A program made the position numbers and the translations under genes. Of a stretch of DNA of 64,000 nt, positions 1 through 8,541 are shown one piece after another. The stretch is from Erythrobacter litoralis (GTDB taxonomy: Bacteria > Pseudomonadota > Alphaproteobacteria > Sphingomonadales > Sphingomonadaceae), in assembly GCF_029760855.1 (NCBI RefSeq), contig NZ_SOSI01000006.1, positions 62,001 to 126,000 of the forward strand. Reading direction: 5' to 3'. Under the pieces are notes generated by a model that was not told where the DNA came from, ran no database searches, and was given only the letters and a program-made list of their open reading frames with translations. Positions within the stretch are counted from its first letter, which is position 1; each line of letters starts with the position of its first letter.

Positions 1-1194
1 GAGGCACTGGATGCTGGTGCGCTCGGTCTTTCCAGTAACACGATGGACTACGATGGGCAGGGAAATCCCGTCCCGACAATCCTCGCAGCAGACGAGGAAT
101 TCACGGCTCTGTTCGACGTTCTCGACGAGTATGAAGATAAGACCTTCCAAATCATGATGTCGGTCTTCCAGCGATACGAGGGTGAGAAGGACCTCGCGCG
201 GTTCGATCCTTTATTGAGGGGCCGCAAATTCCGCACCCTGTGGGCCGGTGTTCCGACCCTGAAGTTCCAGATGGCTCGCCTCCCCAACACGCATGACATC
301 CATCAGCGCTTCAAGGACGAAGGTAGGGAGATGTACACCACCTTCCACCACGTCCCCCCGACGACCAACGTCAATTTCTTCAACTCGCTCACATTCGCGC
401 AGTCGAACAACCTCGTCTGGCACGAATTGATCGAGACCAAGGACGAAGCAGGGAAATATGCGTTGCTAGACGATCCCGACTGGCGAACCCGCGCCCGCAA
501 GGCCTGGGACGAGGACATGTATCCGCAGGCCTATTTCCGCCGTCCGGAAACGGTCACTATGATCGAATCCGAGAGCGGGCACGGCCCCTTCGGCATTGGC
601 GTAACCCTTGCCGACGTGATCGAGCAAAGCCAAGAAGACCATGCGAGCGATGCGCTCGCCGAATGGTTGAAGCTGAATGGTCTTGGCTCGACGCTGGTCT
701 TCGTCATCGACCGGGAAAGCGACAAGATGCTGGCCGACCTATTCAAGGACCCATACGCCATCGGCAATGTCTCGGATTCCGGCGCTCATGGTCAGATGCT
801 GTGCGGGATTGGCGATCATATCGACCTCATCAAGGACTATGTCGTCAAAAAGGGCCTGCTTACCATCGAGGAAGCCATCCACAACTGCACAGGCAAACTC
901 GCCGCCGTTTTCGGCCTGCACGATCGCGGGACGCTTGAAACTGGAAAAGTGGCCGATATCGCAGTTTGGAATATCGACGAAATAGAACGCCGGCCAACGA
1001 TCCGCATGTTCGACGTTCCCGACGGGACTGGCGGGCGCACCTGGCGCTATACGCGCGAAGCGGCTCCGATGAGACTGACGATGGTCGCGGGCTACCCCAC
1101 CTTCCAGGCAGGCTTCTTTACCGGACAGTACCCCGGCAAGATCGCAGGTTATGAGCCGACCGGGTCCGAGGAACTGGCGGAAGCGGCGGAATAA
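1..1194 (+). CDS. N-acyl-D-amino-acid deacylase / amidohydrolase family protein (5' partial)
   Basis: The frame is open from base 1 and reads EALDAGALGLSSNT before the first internal Met at base 43, so the gene begins outside the window. That stretch and the later VSDSGAHGQM and GTLETGKVADIAVW segments are typical of D-aminoacylase/N-acyl-amino-acid amidohydrolases of the metal-dependent amidohydrolase superfamily. The N-terminal HxH metal site is missing only because of the window edge. The 397 visible residues cover most of the barrel and the C-terminal beta-sandwich. The next gene starts 12 bases downstream, so the two are probably cotranscribed. In catabolic islands such proteins usually hydrolyse amides or cyclic imides; the substrate here is unknown. 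Confidence 0.85.
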   Translation, partial: EALDAGALGLSSNTMDYDGQGNPVPTILAADEEFTALFDVLDEYEDKTFQIMMSVFQRYEGEKDLARFDPLLRGRKFRTLWAGVPTLKFQMARLPNTHDIHQRFKDEGREMYTTFHHVPPTTNVNFFNSLTFAQSNNLVWHELIETKDEAGKYALLDDPDWRTRARKAWDEDMYPQAYFRRPETVTMIESESGHGPFGIGVTLADVIEQSQEDHASDALAEWLKLNGLGSTLVFVIDRESDKMLADLFKDPYAIGNVSDSGAHGQMLCGIGDHIDLIKDYVVKKGLLTIEEAIHNCTGKLAAVFGLHDRGTLETGKVADIAVWNIDEIERRPTIRMFDVPDGTGGRTWRYTREAAPMRLTMVAGYPTFQAGFFTGQYPGKIAGYEPTGSEELAEAAE

Positions 1195-1205
1195 GGAGCA
1201 AGTCG

Positions 1206-2081
1206 ATGAACAAGATGGGCAAGCTCGAAAAGCGCGATCCTTCGGAGATCTTCCAGCGCCAAGGCGGCATGACAGAGCGCGAAGCGCAATACATGAAGCA
1301 GGGCAAGGAACCCGCGGCAGGCAGCGTTCCGATGTCGACGTCGAAATATCTGAACAGCCCGCTCTTCTCCCATGCCTTCAAGACCATGGCGCTGCGTCGC
1401 TATGGTGAAGACCTCCCCTTCACATGGGACATCCCCGAAATGACGCGCGGCATTGCCGACGTTACCGACTATTTCGAGGCAGCAGCCATCGTCGAGCGCG
1501 AGCGCGAGAACAACCACGAGTTCGACGCCTGGCTCGCGGCAAGAAAGCCGCTCGCAATCGAAGCCACGGATGTTTCCGAGTGCGCCCCGGGTACCTTGGG
1601 CCATGCTGTCCATGCTTTCATCACCCAATCCGGAATGACGATGCGGTTCGTCCACAATGTCGAGGCGCGTAGCGACTACGAATTCGTCATGCAGGCGATT
1701 GGACATAGTCACGATCTCCAGCATCTCCTGACCGGTTTCGGACCCAATCACGCGGGTGAGCTTGCTCTCGCGGTGATGAATGTGACTGCCAATGCGCGGC
1801 TGCTCTCGAGCGAGCTCGCCCAGGAGCTCAGCATCAACAACAGTTTTGTTTCCAGCGCGATGATCGCACGCACGATGTTCAACTACCATGCAGGCGTTCC
1901 CCTGATGGCCGAAGCGGTAAGAATGGGTATCGAGCGAGGCGAAGCCTTGAACCGCCCCCTGTTCATGATCGATTATTCCGCGCATCTGGACCAGCCACTT
2001 GAAGATATCGCTACCGAATATGGGTTTGATCGGGGACCGGGTGACCGGTGGGAAGAAGCGAGCAAAGTATTGCGAGGCTGA
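1206..2081 (+). CDS. Coq4-family protein
   Basis: 291 residues. The central segment carries HDLQH (residues 169-173) followed 11 residues later by Glu185, the complete HDxxH-x11-E metal motif of Coq4. It sits in the usual context (TGFG..HAGELAL). Coq4 is known from ubiquinone biosynthesis, where it acts on the benzoquinone ring at C1. Here the gene follows an amidohydrolase in a catabolic island with no other quinone-biosynthesis gene nearby, so a role on a pathway intermediate is an inference. The ATG at 1206 follows an AAGGAG (1194-1199). It ends 13 bases before the convergent TetR gene. Confidence 0.8.
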   Translation: MNKMGKLEKRDPSEIFQRQGGMTEREAQYMKQGKEPAAGSVPMSTSKYLNSPLFSHAFKTMALRRYGEDLPFTWDIPEMTRGIADVTDYFEAAAIVERERENNHEFDAWLAARKPLAIEATDVSECAPGTLGHAVHAFITQSGMTMRFVHNVEARSDYEFVMQAIGHSHDLQHLLTGFGPNHAGELALAVMNVTANARLLSSELAQELSINNSFVSSAMIARTMFNYHAGVPLMAEAVRMGIERGEALNRPLFMIDYSAHLDQPLEDIATEYGFDRGPGDRWEEASKVLRG

Positions 2082-2094
2082 CCGGACGCGGTGC

Positions 2095-2658
2095 CTAGAA
2101 ATCGAATAGCGGTGTGAAAACCAGCCGGTCCAGATAAGCGCCAATCTGTTCCGGTTCGATGTCGTCGTGTCCCTCCAACCACCACGCCAGGATCGCAAAG
2201 ATTGCGCCGACCGCGAAATGGCTACCCAAGGTTGGCGGAAGATCGATGGACGCAGCGTCTTGCGAGGAACTTGCAACCGCGAGAGAATCGAAAAGCATCG
2301 CATCACGGGTGTGGTTGGCCGCCCCCCCTGCCAGCATGACACGATAGACGTCCTTGTGCTGGTCAACGAAGCGGCAGATCTCGATCGCCGCCGCGTGATG
2401 ATCGTCTGATGCGATGAGTGCAGACACCCGCAAGTTGATTTCGTGTAGGAGGCTCGCCGTTACGGCATTCCAGAGGGATTGCTTGTCCGGATAATGTCGG
2501 AAGAAGGTCGCGTAGCCAATCTCCGCCTGCGCAACGATTTCGGTAATCGAGATGTCATCAAGACGCTTTTTGGCGACAAGCGCGAGCATGGCTTCGTGCA
2601 GGCGCTGACGGCTACGCTGGGCTCGCGGATCGAGTGGGCGGGCGCTTACCTCGTTCAT
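2095..2658 (-). CDS. TetR/AcrR-family transcriptional regulator
   Basis: 187 residues. The N-terminal helix-turn-helix (about residues 35-65, ITEIVAQAEIGYATFFRHYPDK) is a standard TetR DNA-binding domain. The C-terminal ligand domain is not assignable to a subfamily. It lies 43 bases downstream of the alpha/beta hydrolase gene on the same strand, so the two are likely one transcription unit. Its effector could be a pathway intermediate, but no TetR-type operator stands out immediately upstream. Confidence 0.88.
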   Translation of the reverse strand: MNEVSARPLDPRAQRSRQRLHEAMLALVAKKRLDDISITEIVAQAEIGYATFFRHYPDKQSLWNAVTASLLHEINLRVSALIASDDHHAAAIEICRFVDQHKDVYRVMLAGGAANHTRDAMLFDSLAVASSSQDAASIDLPPTLGSHFAVGAIFAILAWWLEGHDDIEPEQIGAYLDRLVFTPLFDF

Positions 2659-2701
2659 CTGCTTTCTCTAGCGACGATCTGCTTGCCGATAAACTGTGCC
2701 C

Positions 2702-3646
2702 TTACGTCGTTCCGGCCACGGCTGCTTTGAGTTGTTCGACAATGAACTTGAGCGATTGTTGAGCACAGTCGAGAGTGAACATGCCAGCAAATCCGTGAAA
2801 GGCACCTGCAAAGTCCCGATAAACGACAGGCACATTTGCCTCCTCCAGTCGCGCAGCGAACTTCGCGCCATCGTCACGCAGAGGATCGTAACCAGCCGTG
2901 ATGATGGTAGCCGGAGGCAGTCCCGACAGGTCGCTTGCGCTGCCAGGAGCAGAGAACTGGTCGACCTCCCCTTCCTCCTGTCCGATATATTGCTTCCAGA
3001 ACCACCGCATGGCTTCCTGCGTGAGGTAAAAGCCCTCAGCGTTCTCAGTATATGAAGCCGTCGAAAAATCGTTCAGGGTTACGGGATATATGAGCAGCTG
3101 GTGGATAATTGGCGGCCCGCCATTGTCTCGCGCCCAGATTGCAAGCGCCGCGGCCAGAGCTCCGCCTGCACTATCGCCTGATACAATGATCCGCGACCTG
3201 TCGATCCCGTGCATTTTTGCCTCGTCGCTGACTGCCCAGTTCAGCACGTCGAGACAATCTTCGAACCCCGCCGGATAAGGATGCTCGGGCGCAAGGCGAT
3301 AGTCTATCGAGACGATGGTCAGGCCCGTTTCGCGAGCGAGTGTACGGCAATAGGGATCGTGCGTCTCGATACTGCAAGTCACAAAACCGCCGCCATGCAT
3401 ATACAGCAGGGTCGGACGAGTCCCCTGCTCCGAACCGTGGCGATAGCAGCGGATAGTGACGGGGCCGTTTCGACCCTCGACATCGAACGTTTCGACCTGG
3501 TCTACAGGGATGACCTCAACCTGCCGTTCGGCAAGGCCTGCCGCCCTTCCCTCCCGATACTCATGAGCGACCGTATGGGCATTGGGTACCGGAGCGATTG
3601 ATTCCAGCAGGTCGACCATTTGCCTAGCATCAGGGTCCAGCGGCAT
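2702..3646 (-). CDS. alpha/beta hydrolase of the HSL (GDXG) family
   Basis: 314 residues, a normal length for the family. The oxyanion-hole motif HGGG lies at about residues 84-87 and the nucleophile elbow GDSAGG about 75 residues later. The acid is in YDPLRDDG and the catalytic His in HGFAG near the C-terminus. Monoterpene epsilon-lactone hydrolases belong to this family. With two Baeyer-Villiger monooxygenases in the island, hydrolysis of the lactone or ester they form is the most economical role (inference). It is divergent from the SDR gene at 3729 across an 82-base region that holds one copy of the island-wide dyad. Confidence 0.9.
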   Translation of the reverse strand: MPLDPDARQMVDLLESIAPVPNAHTVAHEYREGRAAGLAERQVEVIPVDQVETFDVEGRNGPVTIRCYRHGSEQGTRPTLLYMHGGGFVTCSIETHDPYCRTLARETGLTIVSIDYRLAPEHPYPAGFEDCLDVLNWAVSDEAKMHGIDRSRIIVSGDSAGGALAAALAIWARDNGGPPIIHQLLIYPVTLNDFSTASYTENAEGFYLTQEAMRWFWKQYIGQEEGEVDQFSAPGSASDLSGLPPATIITAGYDPLRDDGAKFAARLEEANVPVVYRDFAGAFHGFAGMFTLDCAQQSLKFIVEQLKAAVAGTT

Positions 3647-3680
3647 GCCATTCCTCTCATGATGACGCTATAATTCTTTT

Positions 3681-3694
3681 CAGATACCTCTTTT
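3681..3694 (-). promoter_or_regulatory. copy A of the island-wide dyad motif
   Basis: On the minus strand this reads AAAAGAGGTATCTG. It is centred between the hydrolase start (3646) and the SDR start (3729), about 35 bases from each. It shares the AGGTATCT core with copies near 6947, 20921, 28739 and 32473. It is probably an operator for a dimeric regulator; the GntR protein encoded next door is the first candidate. Confidence 0.55.
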
Positions 3695-3728
3695 AAGCAT
3701 AAGACCGTCTGAAGAGGAAGTTTATTTG

Positions 3729-4472
3729 ATGAACAGGGACGGCAAAAAACTGGTCGGGAGACGGATCGTCGTGACTGGTGCGGCGTCAGGCATGGGCGAA
3801 GGTATCGCCCGCCTTTTCTCATCCGAAGGGGCGAACCTCACCCTGGTCGATATCGACGCCGAGAGATTGGCCTCCCTCGCCAAAGAATTGCGCGCGAAAA
3901 ACGCCGTTTGCGACGTCTCGAGCGAAAGGGAAGTGAACACCGCGGTTGATTCCGCTGCTCGGTCCATGGGCGGGATCGATGGCCTCGTGAATGTGGCCGG
4001 TATCCTCGTGCGCAAGCAGGTTCGCGAGACCGGCTACGACGACTTTCAGCGAGCCGTCGGCGTCAATCTTGCGGGCCCGTTCCTGATGTGCCGTGCGGCC
4101 TTGAAGCACCTCGAAGCCGCCGAGGCCGCTACGATCGTGAATATCGCGTCGCTTGCAGGCCTGAGGTCTCAGCCTGGCATGGCGGTGTACTCTGCGACGA
4201 AAGCGGGATTGGTGGCGTTTTCGGAAGCTTTTTCGGGCGAACTCGGGCCAACAGTCCGGATCAACACAATCTGCCCCGGCGTGATCCGAACCCCGATGAT
4301 AGATTTTATGTTTGAGGCACAGGAATCGGACGGAAGTGTCAAAAATCTCAATCGTGCCGCTCGACCGGGAACTGCGGAAGATGTAGCCCGCGCCTGCCTT
4401 TTCCTGACCTCCCCGGACTCTAATTTCACGTCGGCAGCGACGCTGGCCGTCACCGGAGGTCATTTCAGATAA
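3729..4472 (+). CDS. SDR-family oxidoreductase
   Basis: Classical short-chain dehydrogenase/reductase of 247 residues. It has the cofactor motif TGAASGMG near the N-terminus and the acidic residue after beta-2 (LVDID) that favours NAD(H). The NAG-like segment reads NVAG, the catalytic Ser is in NIASLAG, and the active-site pair is YSATK. ATG 3729 is chosen over the in-frame TTG at 3726 because AAGAGGAAG (3712-3720) sits at good spacing. It is first in a four-gene unit with the GntR regulator, the MPI-like protein and a second SDR. It probably oxidises or reduces an alcohol/ketone intermediate. Confidence 0.9.
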   Translation: MNRDGKKLVGRRIVVTGAASGMGEGIARLFSSEGANLTLVDIDAERLASLAKELRAKNAVCDVSSEREVNTAVDSAARSMGGIDGLVNVAGILVRKQVRETGYDDFQRAVGVNLAGPFLMCRAALKHLEAAEAATIVNIASLAGLRSQPGMAVYSATKAGLVAFSEAFSGELGPTVRINTICPGVIRTPMIDFMFEAQESDGSVKNLNRAARPGTAEDVARACLFLTSPDSNFTSAATLAVTGGHFR

Positions 4473-4479
4473 TCGTTCA

Positions 4480-4506
4480 CGTATTGCTGCAAATGTCAGC
4501 AATACG
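4480..4506. promoter_or_regulatory. perfect 10-bp inverted repeat upstream of the GntR gene
   Basis: CGTATTGCTG, a 7-base spacer, then CAGCAATACG, between the SDR stop and the GntR start. There is no T-run after it, so it is a poor intrinsic terminator. An operator or an mRNA hairpin that tunes gntR expression is more likely. Confidence 0.5.
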
Positions 4507-4529
4507 ACTGCTTTCAGGAGTTGAATACA

Positions 4530-5309
4530 ATGGCTGAACCGAAAAAGAAGCAGCGCGAGGCCGGCGCGGCATCGGCGGTCGACGAGGCCGCAAAAAAACT
4601 GCGCATCTTCGCCTTGTCGAAGCAGGACGAAGAGTTCCTTGGGTCAGAAGAGGATATGATCGACCTGCTAAAGGTGTCGCGTCCAACCCTGCGGCAAGCC
4701 TCCGCCAGAGTGGTTCAGGAAAACCTTATCAAGATCAAACGCGGTGTCGGCGGGGGCTATTTCGCGACCCGACCGGGCTCACTTAGTGTGAGCAGAATGG
4801 CCGCGCTATATTTGATGTCGCGCAATGCAGGCTTGTCCGAAACGACGGCAGCAATGAAGCCATTGCGCGCTGAACTGGCGAAGAGAGCAGCCTGGAATCA
4901 GGATCCCGAACAAAAGGCCAAGCTGAAGAAGTTCATCGATTGCCAGGTGGATCTCGACGCCAACAAGAATGAGGCCGATGGACATGGCTATCGCGAGTTC
5001 CTCCGCAGCGAGCGACTGTTCGGCGAAATCCTGGGTGAAATGAGCGAGAACGCCGTTCTCACACTGCTGCTCGACATCCTTTACGATTTTACTGCTCAGT
5101 TGCGGCGCGAGCAGGATGTGCTGATCAATCGCCCGGACCGAGTTGAAACCTACCGCAAACTCAGGTTGAAACTCGCCAGCTCAATTCTCGAAGGCGATGT
5201 CGAAATGGCTGAAATTGCCAGCCACCGCTGCTCGGATACAATCGAAGAGTGGATGGCTAAGAGCCTCGAAAATACCAAGTTTGGCGACGCTGTCCTGCAT
5301 CATGGCTGA
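4530..5309 (+). CDS. GntR-family (FCD-like) transcriptional regulator
   Basis: 259 residues. A winged helix occupies about residues 45-85 (LLKVSRPTLRQASARVV ... GVGGGYFATRP), and an all-helical effector domain like FCD regulators follows. The recognition region is unusual in lacking the canonical start of the GntR domain. ATG 4530 is preferred because CAGGAG (4515-4520) precedes it by 9 bases; an in-frame TTG lies at 4521. It is embedded between pathway genes and overlaps the next gene by 8 bases, so it is made with the enzymes. It is the best candidate for binding the repeated AGGTATCT dyads (inference). Confidence 0.85.
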   Translation: MAEPKKKQREAGAASAVDEAAKKLRIFALSKQDEEFLGSEEDMIDLLKVSRPTLRQASARVVQENLIKIKRGVGGGYFATRPGSLSVSRMAALYLMSRNAGLSETTAAMKPLRAELAKRAAWNQDPEQKAKLKKFIDCQVDLDANKNEADGHGYREFLRSERLFGEILGEMSENAVLTLLLDILYDFTAQLRREQDVLINRPDRVETYRKLRLKLASSILEGDVEMAEIASHRCSDTIEEWMAKSLENTKFGDAVLHHG

Positions 5310-6138
5310 TGCTGGGGTCGTCGAGCGCCTGTGCGACGAACTGCTGGCCGAGAACCAGGAGCTTGATGCATTCGTCTCGGATCTGAGCGCGGAGGATTGG
5401 GGGTGTGTGACGCCCTTTTTCGACTGGACGGTTCGCGACCAGATCCTGCACCTTTTCCAGGTTGACCGATTCGGACTTATCTCACTCGGCGATGTCGATG
5501 CATTTCGCGCTACCGTTACCGCGATCCGCGCGAAACAGGCCGACGGTATCGAATTGTCACAGCAAATCCGCACCGAGTTCGAAGGCATTTCCGATGCCGA
5601 AGTATTGCGCATCTGGCGCGAGGGATACGAACGCATTGTCAGATCTCTTCGGACCGCGGAAGATGGTTACCGAGTGGCCTGGTTCGGACCGGAAATGGGC
5701 GTTCTATCCTTTGCCACCGCCCGCTTGATGGAGGTCTGGGCGCATGGTCAGGATATCTACGACCTTTTCAGGGTCCAGCGGGAACCGACATCCCGCATCC
5801 GCCATGTATGCGATCTTGGTGCCCGAACCTTCGGCTGGTCCTTCCGCAATCGAGAGTTGGAGCCACCTGAGCGGCCAACTGTGCGACTGGAAGCCCCCTC
5901 AGGCGAAGAGTGGGAATGGCCGGGCAGCGACAGTCTTGTAAGCGGACCCGCACTCGATTTCGCGCTGGTCGTGACCCAGCGCCGCGCCCCGGAAGATACC
6001 GAACTGGTGACCTGCGGAACCGAGGCAGACCAATGGCTGGAGATAGCGCAGTGTTTCGCCGGAGCCCCGCAGGAGCCGGCCGCTCCAGGATCGCGCCCGC
6101 CGCATTCCAGCGCGAAGGAAGGGAATAGGGATGGATAA
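5302..6138 (+). CDS. maleylpyruvate isomerase (mycothiol-type) / DinB-fold family protein
   Basis: 278 residues. The start ATG 5302 overlaps the GntR stop by 8 bases. The N-terminal four-helix DinB-like metal domain shows WTVRDQILHL and a later MEVWAHGQDI, which supply the His/Glu/His positions of the family. A C-terminal alpha/beta domain follows, as in mycothiol-dependent maleylpyruvate isomerases and relatives of the TIGR03084 type. Proteobacteria do not make mycothiol, so either another thiol cofactor or a thiol-independent reaction must be used. It overlaps the next SDR by 8 bases and is surely in the same operon. Confidence 0.75.
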   Translation: MADAGVVERLCDELLAENQELDAFVSDLSAEDWGCVTPFFDWTVRDQILHLFQVDRFGLISLGDVDAFRATVTAIRAKQADGIELSQQIRTEFEGISDAEVLRIWREGYERIVRSLRTAEDGYRVAWFGPEMGVLSFATARLMEVWAHGQDIYDLFRVQREPTSRIRHVCDLGARTFGWSFRNRELEPPERPTVRLEAPSGEEWEWPGSDSLVSGPALDFALVVTQRRAPEDTELVTCGTEADQWLEIAQCFAGAPQEPAAPGSRPPHSSAKEGNRDG

Positions 6139-6883
6139 GGAATTTGCCGGTCTCAGCGTAATCGTCACGGGTGCCGCATCGGGCCTCGGGCGTTCTGTCG
6201 CAGTGGAACTCAGCCAGAGAGGCGCAGATCTTGCTCTTGTCGACGTAAACGAGGGTGGCCTTGAGGAAACCGAGGCACTGTGCGCTGAGAATGGCAGCAA
6301 GACCATCGTCATTCCTACCGATCTGTCGGATCCCGATGCCTGCCTCCGCCCGGTAGCCAAGACCGTAGAAAAGTTCGGTCGTCTCGATTCACTTTGCAAT
6401 GTGGCCGGGATGCTGGTCTTCGGGCACGCGGCCGAGACCAGCGTCGAGCAGTACGACAAGCTCTACGCGGTCAATGTCCGCGCGCCCTTCCTGCTCTTCC
6501 AACAGGCCTTCCCCCATCTCGAAAAGACTGCCGGTTCTGTCGTCAACGTCGCATCCGCGTCGGGATTGACCGGTCACAGCTATATCGCGGCCTATTCGTC
6601 GACAAAGGGCGCGCTCATAGCCCTGACACGCAGCCTCGCCGTCGAGTATTGGAAGACACCAGTGCGGATCAACGCGGTCGCACCTGGCGGCATGTTGACG
6701 CCAATGGCAACTGGCACGACCGTGACGGAAGACTACGATCCGCAACTGCTCTTCATCGGATCCGGCCCACGGGAGATCGCCCAGCCCGAGGATGTCGCTC
6801 AGGTGGTGGCTTTCCTCGCATCACCGCGCGCCAAACGGGTGCATGGTTCCGTTTATTCGATGGACCAGGGTGTAACCGCCTGA
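6131..6883 (+). CDS. SDR-family oxidoreductase
   Basis: 250-residue classical SDR. It has TGAASGLG at the nucleotide site, LVDVN after beta-2, NVAG, catalytic Ser in VASASG, and YSSTK followed by the NAVAPGG loop. It is the last gene of the SDR-gntR-MPI-SDR unit, with an ATG overlapping the previous stop region by 8 bases. The substrate is unknown; as one of four SDRs in the island, it may act on a hydroxy or keto intermediate. Confidence 0.9.
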   Translation: MDKEFAGLSVIVTGAASGLGRSVAVELSQRGADLALVDVNEGGLEETEALCAENGSKTIVIPTDLSDPDACLRPVAKTVEKFGRLDSLCNVAGMLVFGHAAETSVEQYDKLYAVNVRAPFLLFQQAFPHLEKTAGSVVNVASASGLTGHSYIAAYSSTKGALIALTRSLAVEYWKTPVRINAVAPGGMLTPMATGTTVTEDYDPQLLFIGSGPREIAQPEDVAQVVAFLASPRAKRVHGSVYSMDQGVTA

Positions 6884-6937
6884 CGTCCGGAATTCTCGAC
6901 AGCGCGTCCGACACCCTGCCCACCCCTATTGCCTGAA

Positions 6938-6965
6938 CTGGCAATTCCTGTATCTCAATTGGCAG
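6938..6965. promoter_or_regulatory. copy B of the island-wide dyad, with extended arms
   Basis: CTGGCAATT and AATTGGCAG flank CCTGTATCTC, giving a nearly perfect 9-bp inverted repeat (one mismatch) around a ten-base centre. The right half, TATCTCAATTGGCA, matches the copies at 20921 and 35064. It lies 55 bases before the acyl-CoA ligase start and likely controls the ligase-acyl-CoA dehydrogenase operon. Confidence 0.6.
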
Positions 6966-7020
6966 AGATAAACGACCATGGGAATGTCCGCGAAGAGCGG
7001 ACTGAGGATGAAGGCCGGCG

Positions 7021-8541
7021 ATGACAAAGCAACTCGACAGCATCATTGCCGACGCGCTGGCCGGCGACGGAGACAAGACGGCGCTAGACTTCAAGGGCCG
7101 CGAAGTCCCATGGTCATACATGCGCAACGTCGCCGACGCGGTAGAACGGCTTCTGGATGAGGCCGGGTTAGGCGAGGCGCAGCAAATTGGCTTCGTTCCA
7201 CGCAATCGCCCTGCCTTCGCCGCTTCGTTACTGGCCTTGCTGGCAGGCAGGCGTACGATAATCATGGCCTATGCCTTCCAATCGCCCGAAGCCATTGCTG
7301 CCGATCTGAGGAAACTTAACCTGCCCGCCGTCATTGCCGACGAACAGGACTGGACCGAGGAAACGATCGCAGCCCTTGCCCCCGGAGCACTTGGTATCTC
7401 GCTTTCCGCCGACCTTGATGCAGAAAGTCCTGTGAAGCTTGTCGCAGGCGACCCATCAGCCGACCGTGCAGGAACTGCTCCTCCGACAGAGCAGCCTGTT
7501 GTCGAGCTACTGACCAGCGGAACCACTGGCGCTCCCAAGAGATCGAGAACGCAGTATTCGACGATCGAAACCGCGATCCTTGCCCAAGGCGTGCTGGATC
7601 AGGGTGGCAAATCCGATGAAGAAGGCGACCCGGGCACGGTCAACTTCCCTATATCGAACATCTCGGGCATCTATTCCCTTCTACCTTACGTCGTTTCGCG
7701 CCGGCTGGTTCTTTTCCAGGAAAAATTCGACCTCGACGACTGGCTTGCCTTCGTGAAGAGGCATCGGCCCACGGCAGTCATCATTCCCCCGGCTGGGATA
7801 CGGATGATGCTCGATCGGCCTGACATCGACGACGACGCACTGGAAGGTGTCAGCTATCTCATGGTGGGAACTGCAGCGGTGGATGCAGACTCCCATCGCG
7901 CCTTCGAACAACGCTTCGGGGTAGCGATCCTTCTCTCCTACGGGGCCACAGAGTTCTGCGGCGCTGCCACCTCGATGTCCGCGCCACTGCACCAGCAATT
8001 TGGTGAGGAAAAATTCGGTAGCGTCGGCAAGCCGACTGGACAAAACGAAGTACGCATCGTCGATCCCGATACGCGCGAGGTACTGGCCGCAGGCAAGACG
8101 GGACTTATCGAGGTGAAGGTCCCGATGCTCGGTGATGATTTCATCAAGACTACAGATCTCGGCATGCTCGACGAAGACGGCTTCCTCTTCCACCGCGGGA
8201 GGAATGACGGCGTAATCGTGCGCGGCGGTTTCAAGATTATGCCAGGTTCCATCGAAGCCGTGATCAACCGGATCGAGGGCGTGGCAGTTTGCAGCGTGGT
8301 CGGAGCGCCCGACCGCCGCTTGGGCGAGGTACCGGTGGCGGTGATTGAAATGCAGCCGGGACGCGATCCGCTTCCTGCCGCCGAAGTCGAAAAGGCCATC
8401 CGGGCCGAATTGCCGGCCACCAATGTACCGGTGGCCTTTCTTTTTCCCGATGCGCTGCCGCGCACACCATCGCTCAAGATCGATCTCAAGAACGTCAAGA
8501 GATTGGCAGCCGAAGCACAGGCCGAAGGGGCTGGCGCGTGA
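7021..8541 (+). CDS. acyl-CoA synthetase (AMP-forming, class I adenylate-forming enzyme)
   Basis: 506 residues, on the short side for the family. The P-loop TSGTTGAPK is at about residue 164. YGATEF lies near 307, the D(G)..RG motif around 395-405 (RGRNDGVIVRGGFK), and the C-terminal PRTPSLKIDL holds the catalytic Lys. It would activate a carboxylic acid intermediate with ATP and CoA before beta-oxidation. It is first gene of an operon with three acyl-CoA dehydrogenase genes. The stop overlaps the next start as GTGA. Confidence 0.92.
   Translation: MTKQLDSIIADALAGDGDKTALDFKGREVPWSYMRNVADAVERLLDEAGLGEAQQIGFVPRNRPAFAASLLALLAGRRTIIMAYAFQSPEAIAADLRKLNLPAVIADEQDWTEETIAALAPGALGISLSADLDAESPVKLVAGDPSADRAGTAPPTEQPVVELLTSGTTGAPKRSRTQYSTIETAILAQGVLDQGGKSDEEGDPGTVNFPISNISGIYSLLPYVVSRRLVLFQEKFDLDDWLAFVKRHRPTAVIIPPAGIRMMLDRPDIDDDALEGVSYLMVGTAAVDADSHRAFEQRFGVAILLSYGATEFCGAATSMSAPLHQQFGEEKFGSVGKPTGQNEVRIVDPDTREVLAAGKTGLIEVKVPMLGDDFIKTTDLGMLDEDGFLFHRGRNDGVIVRGGFKIMPGSIEAVINRIEGVAVCSVVGAPDRRLGEVPVAVIEMQPGRDPLPAAEVEKAIRAELPATNVPVAFLFPDALPRTPSLKIDLKNVKRLAAEAQAEGAGA

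Noticed and set aside
1149..2366. 405-codon minus-strand frame
   Set aside because: Covers the amidohydrolase end, the Coq4 gene and the TetR gene in the wrong frame; no domain.
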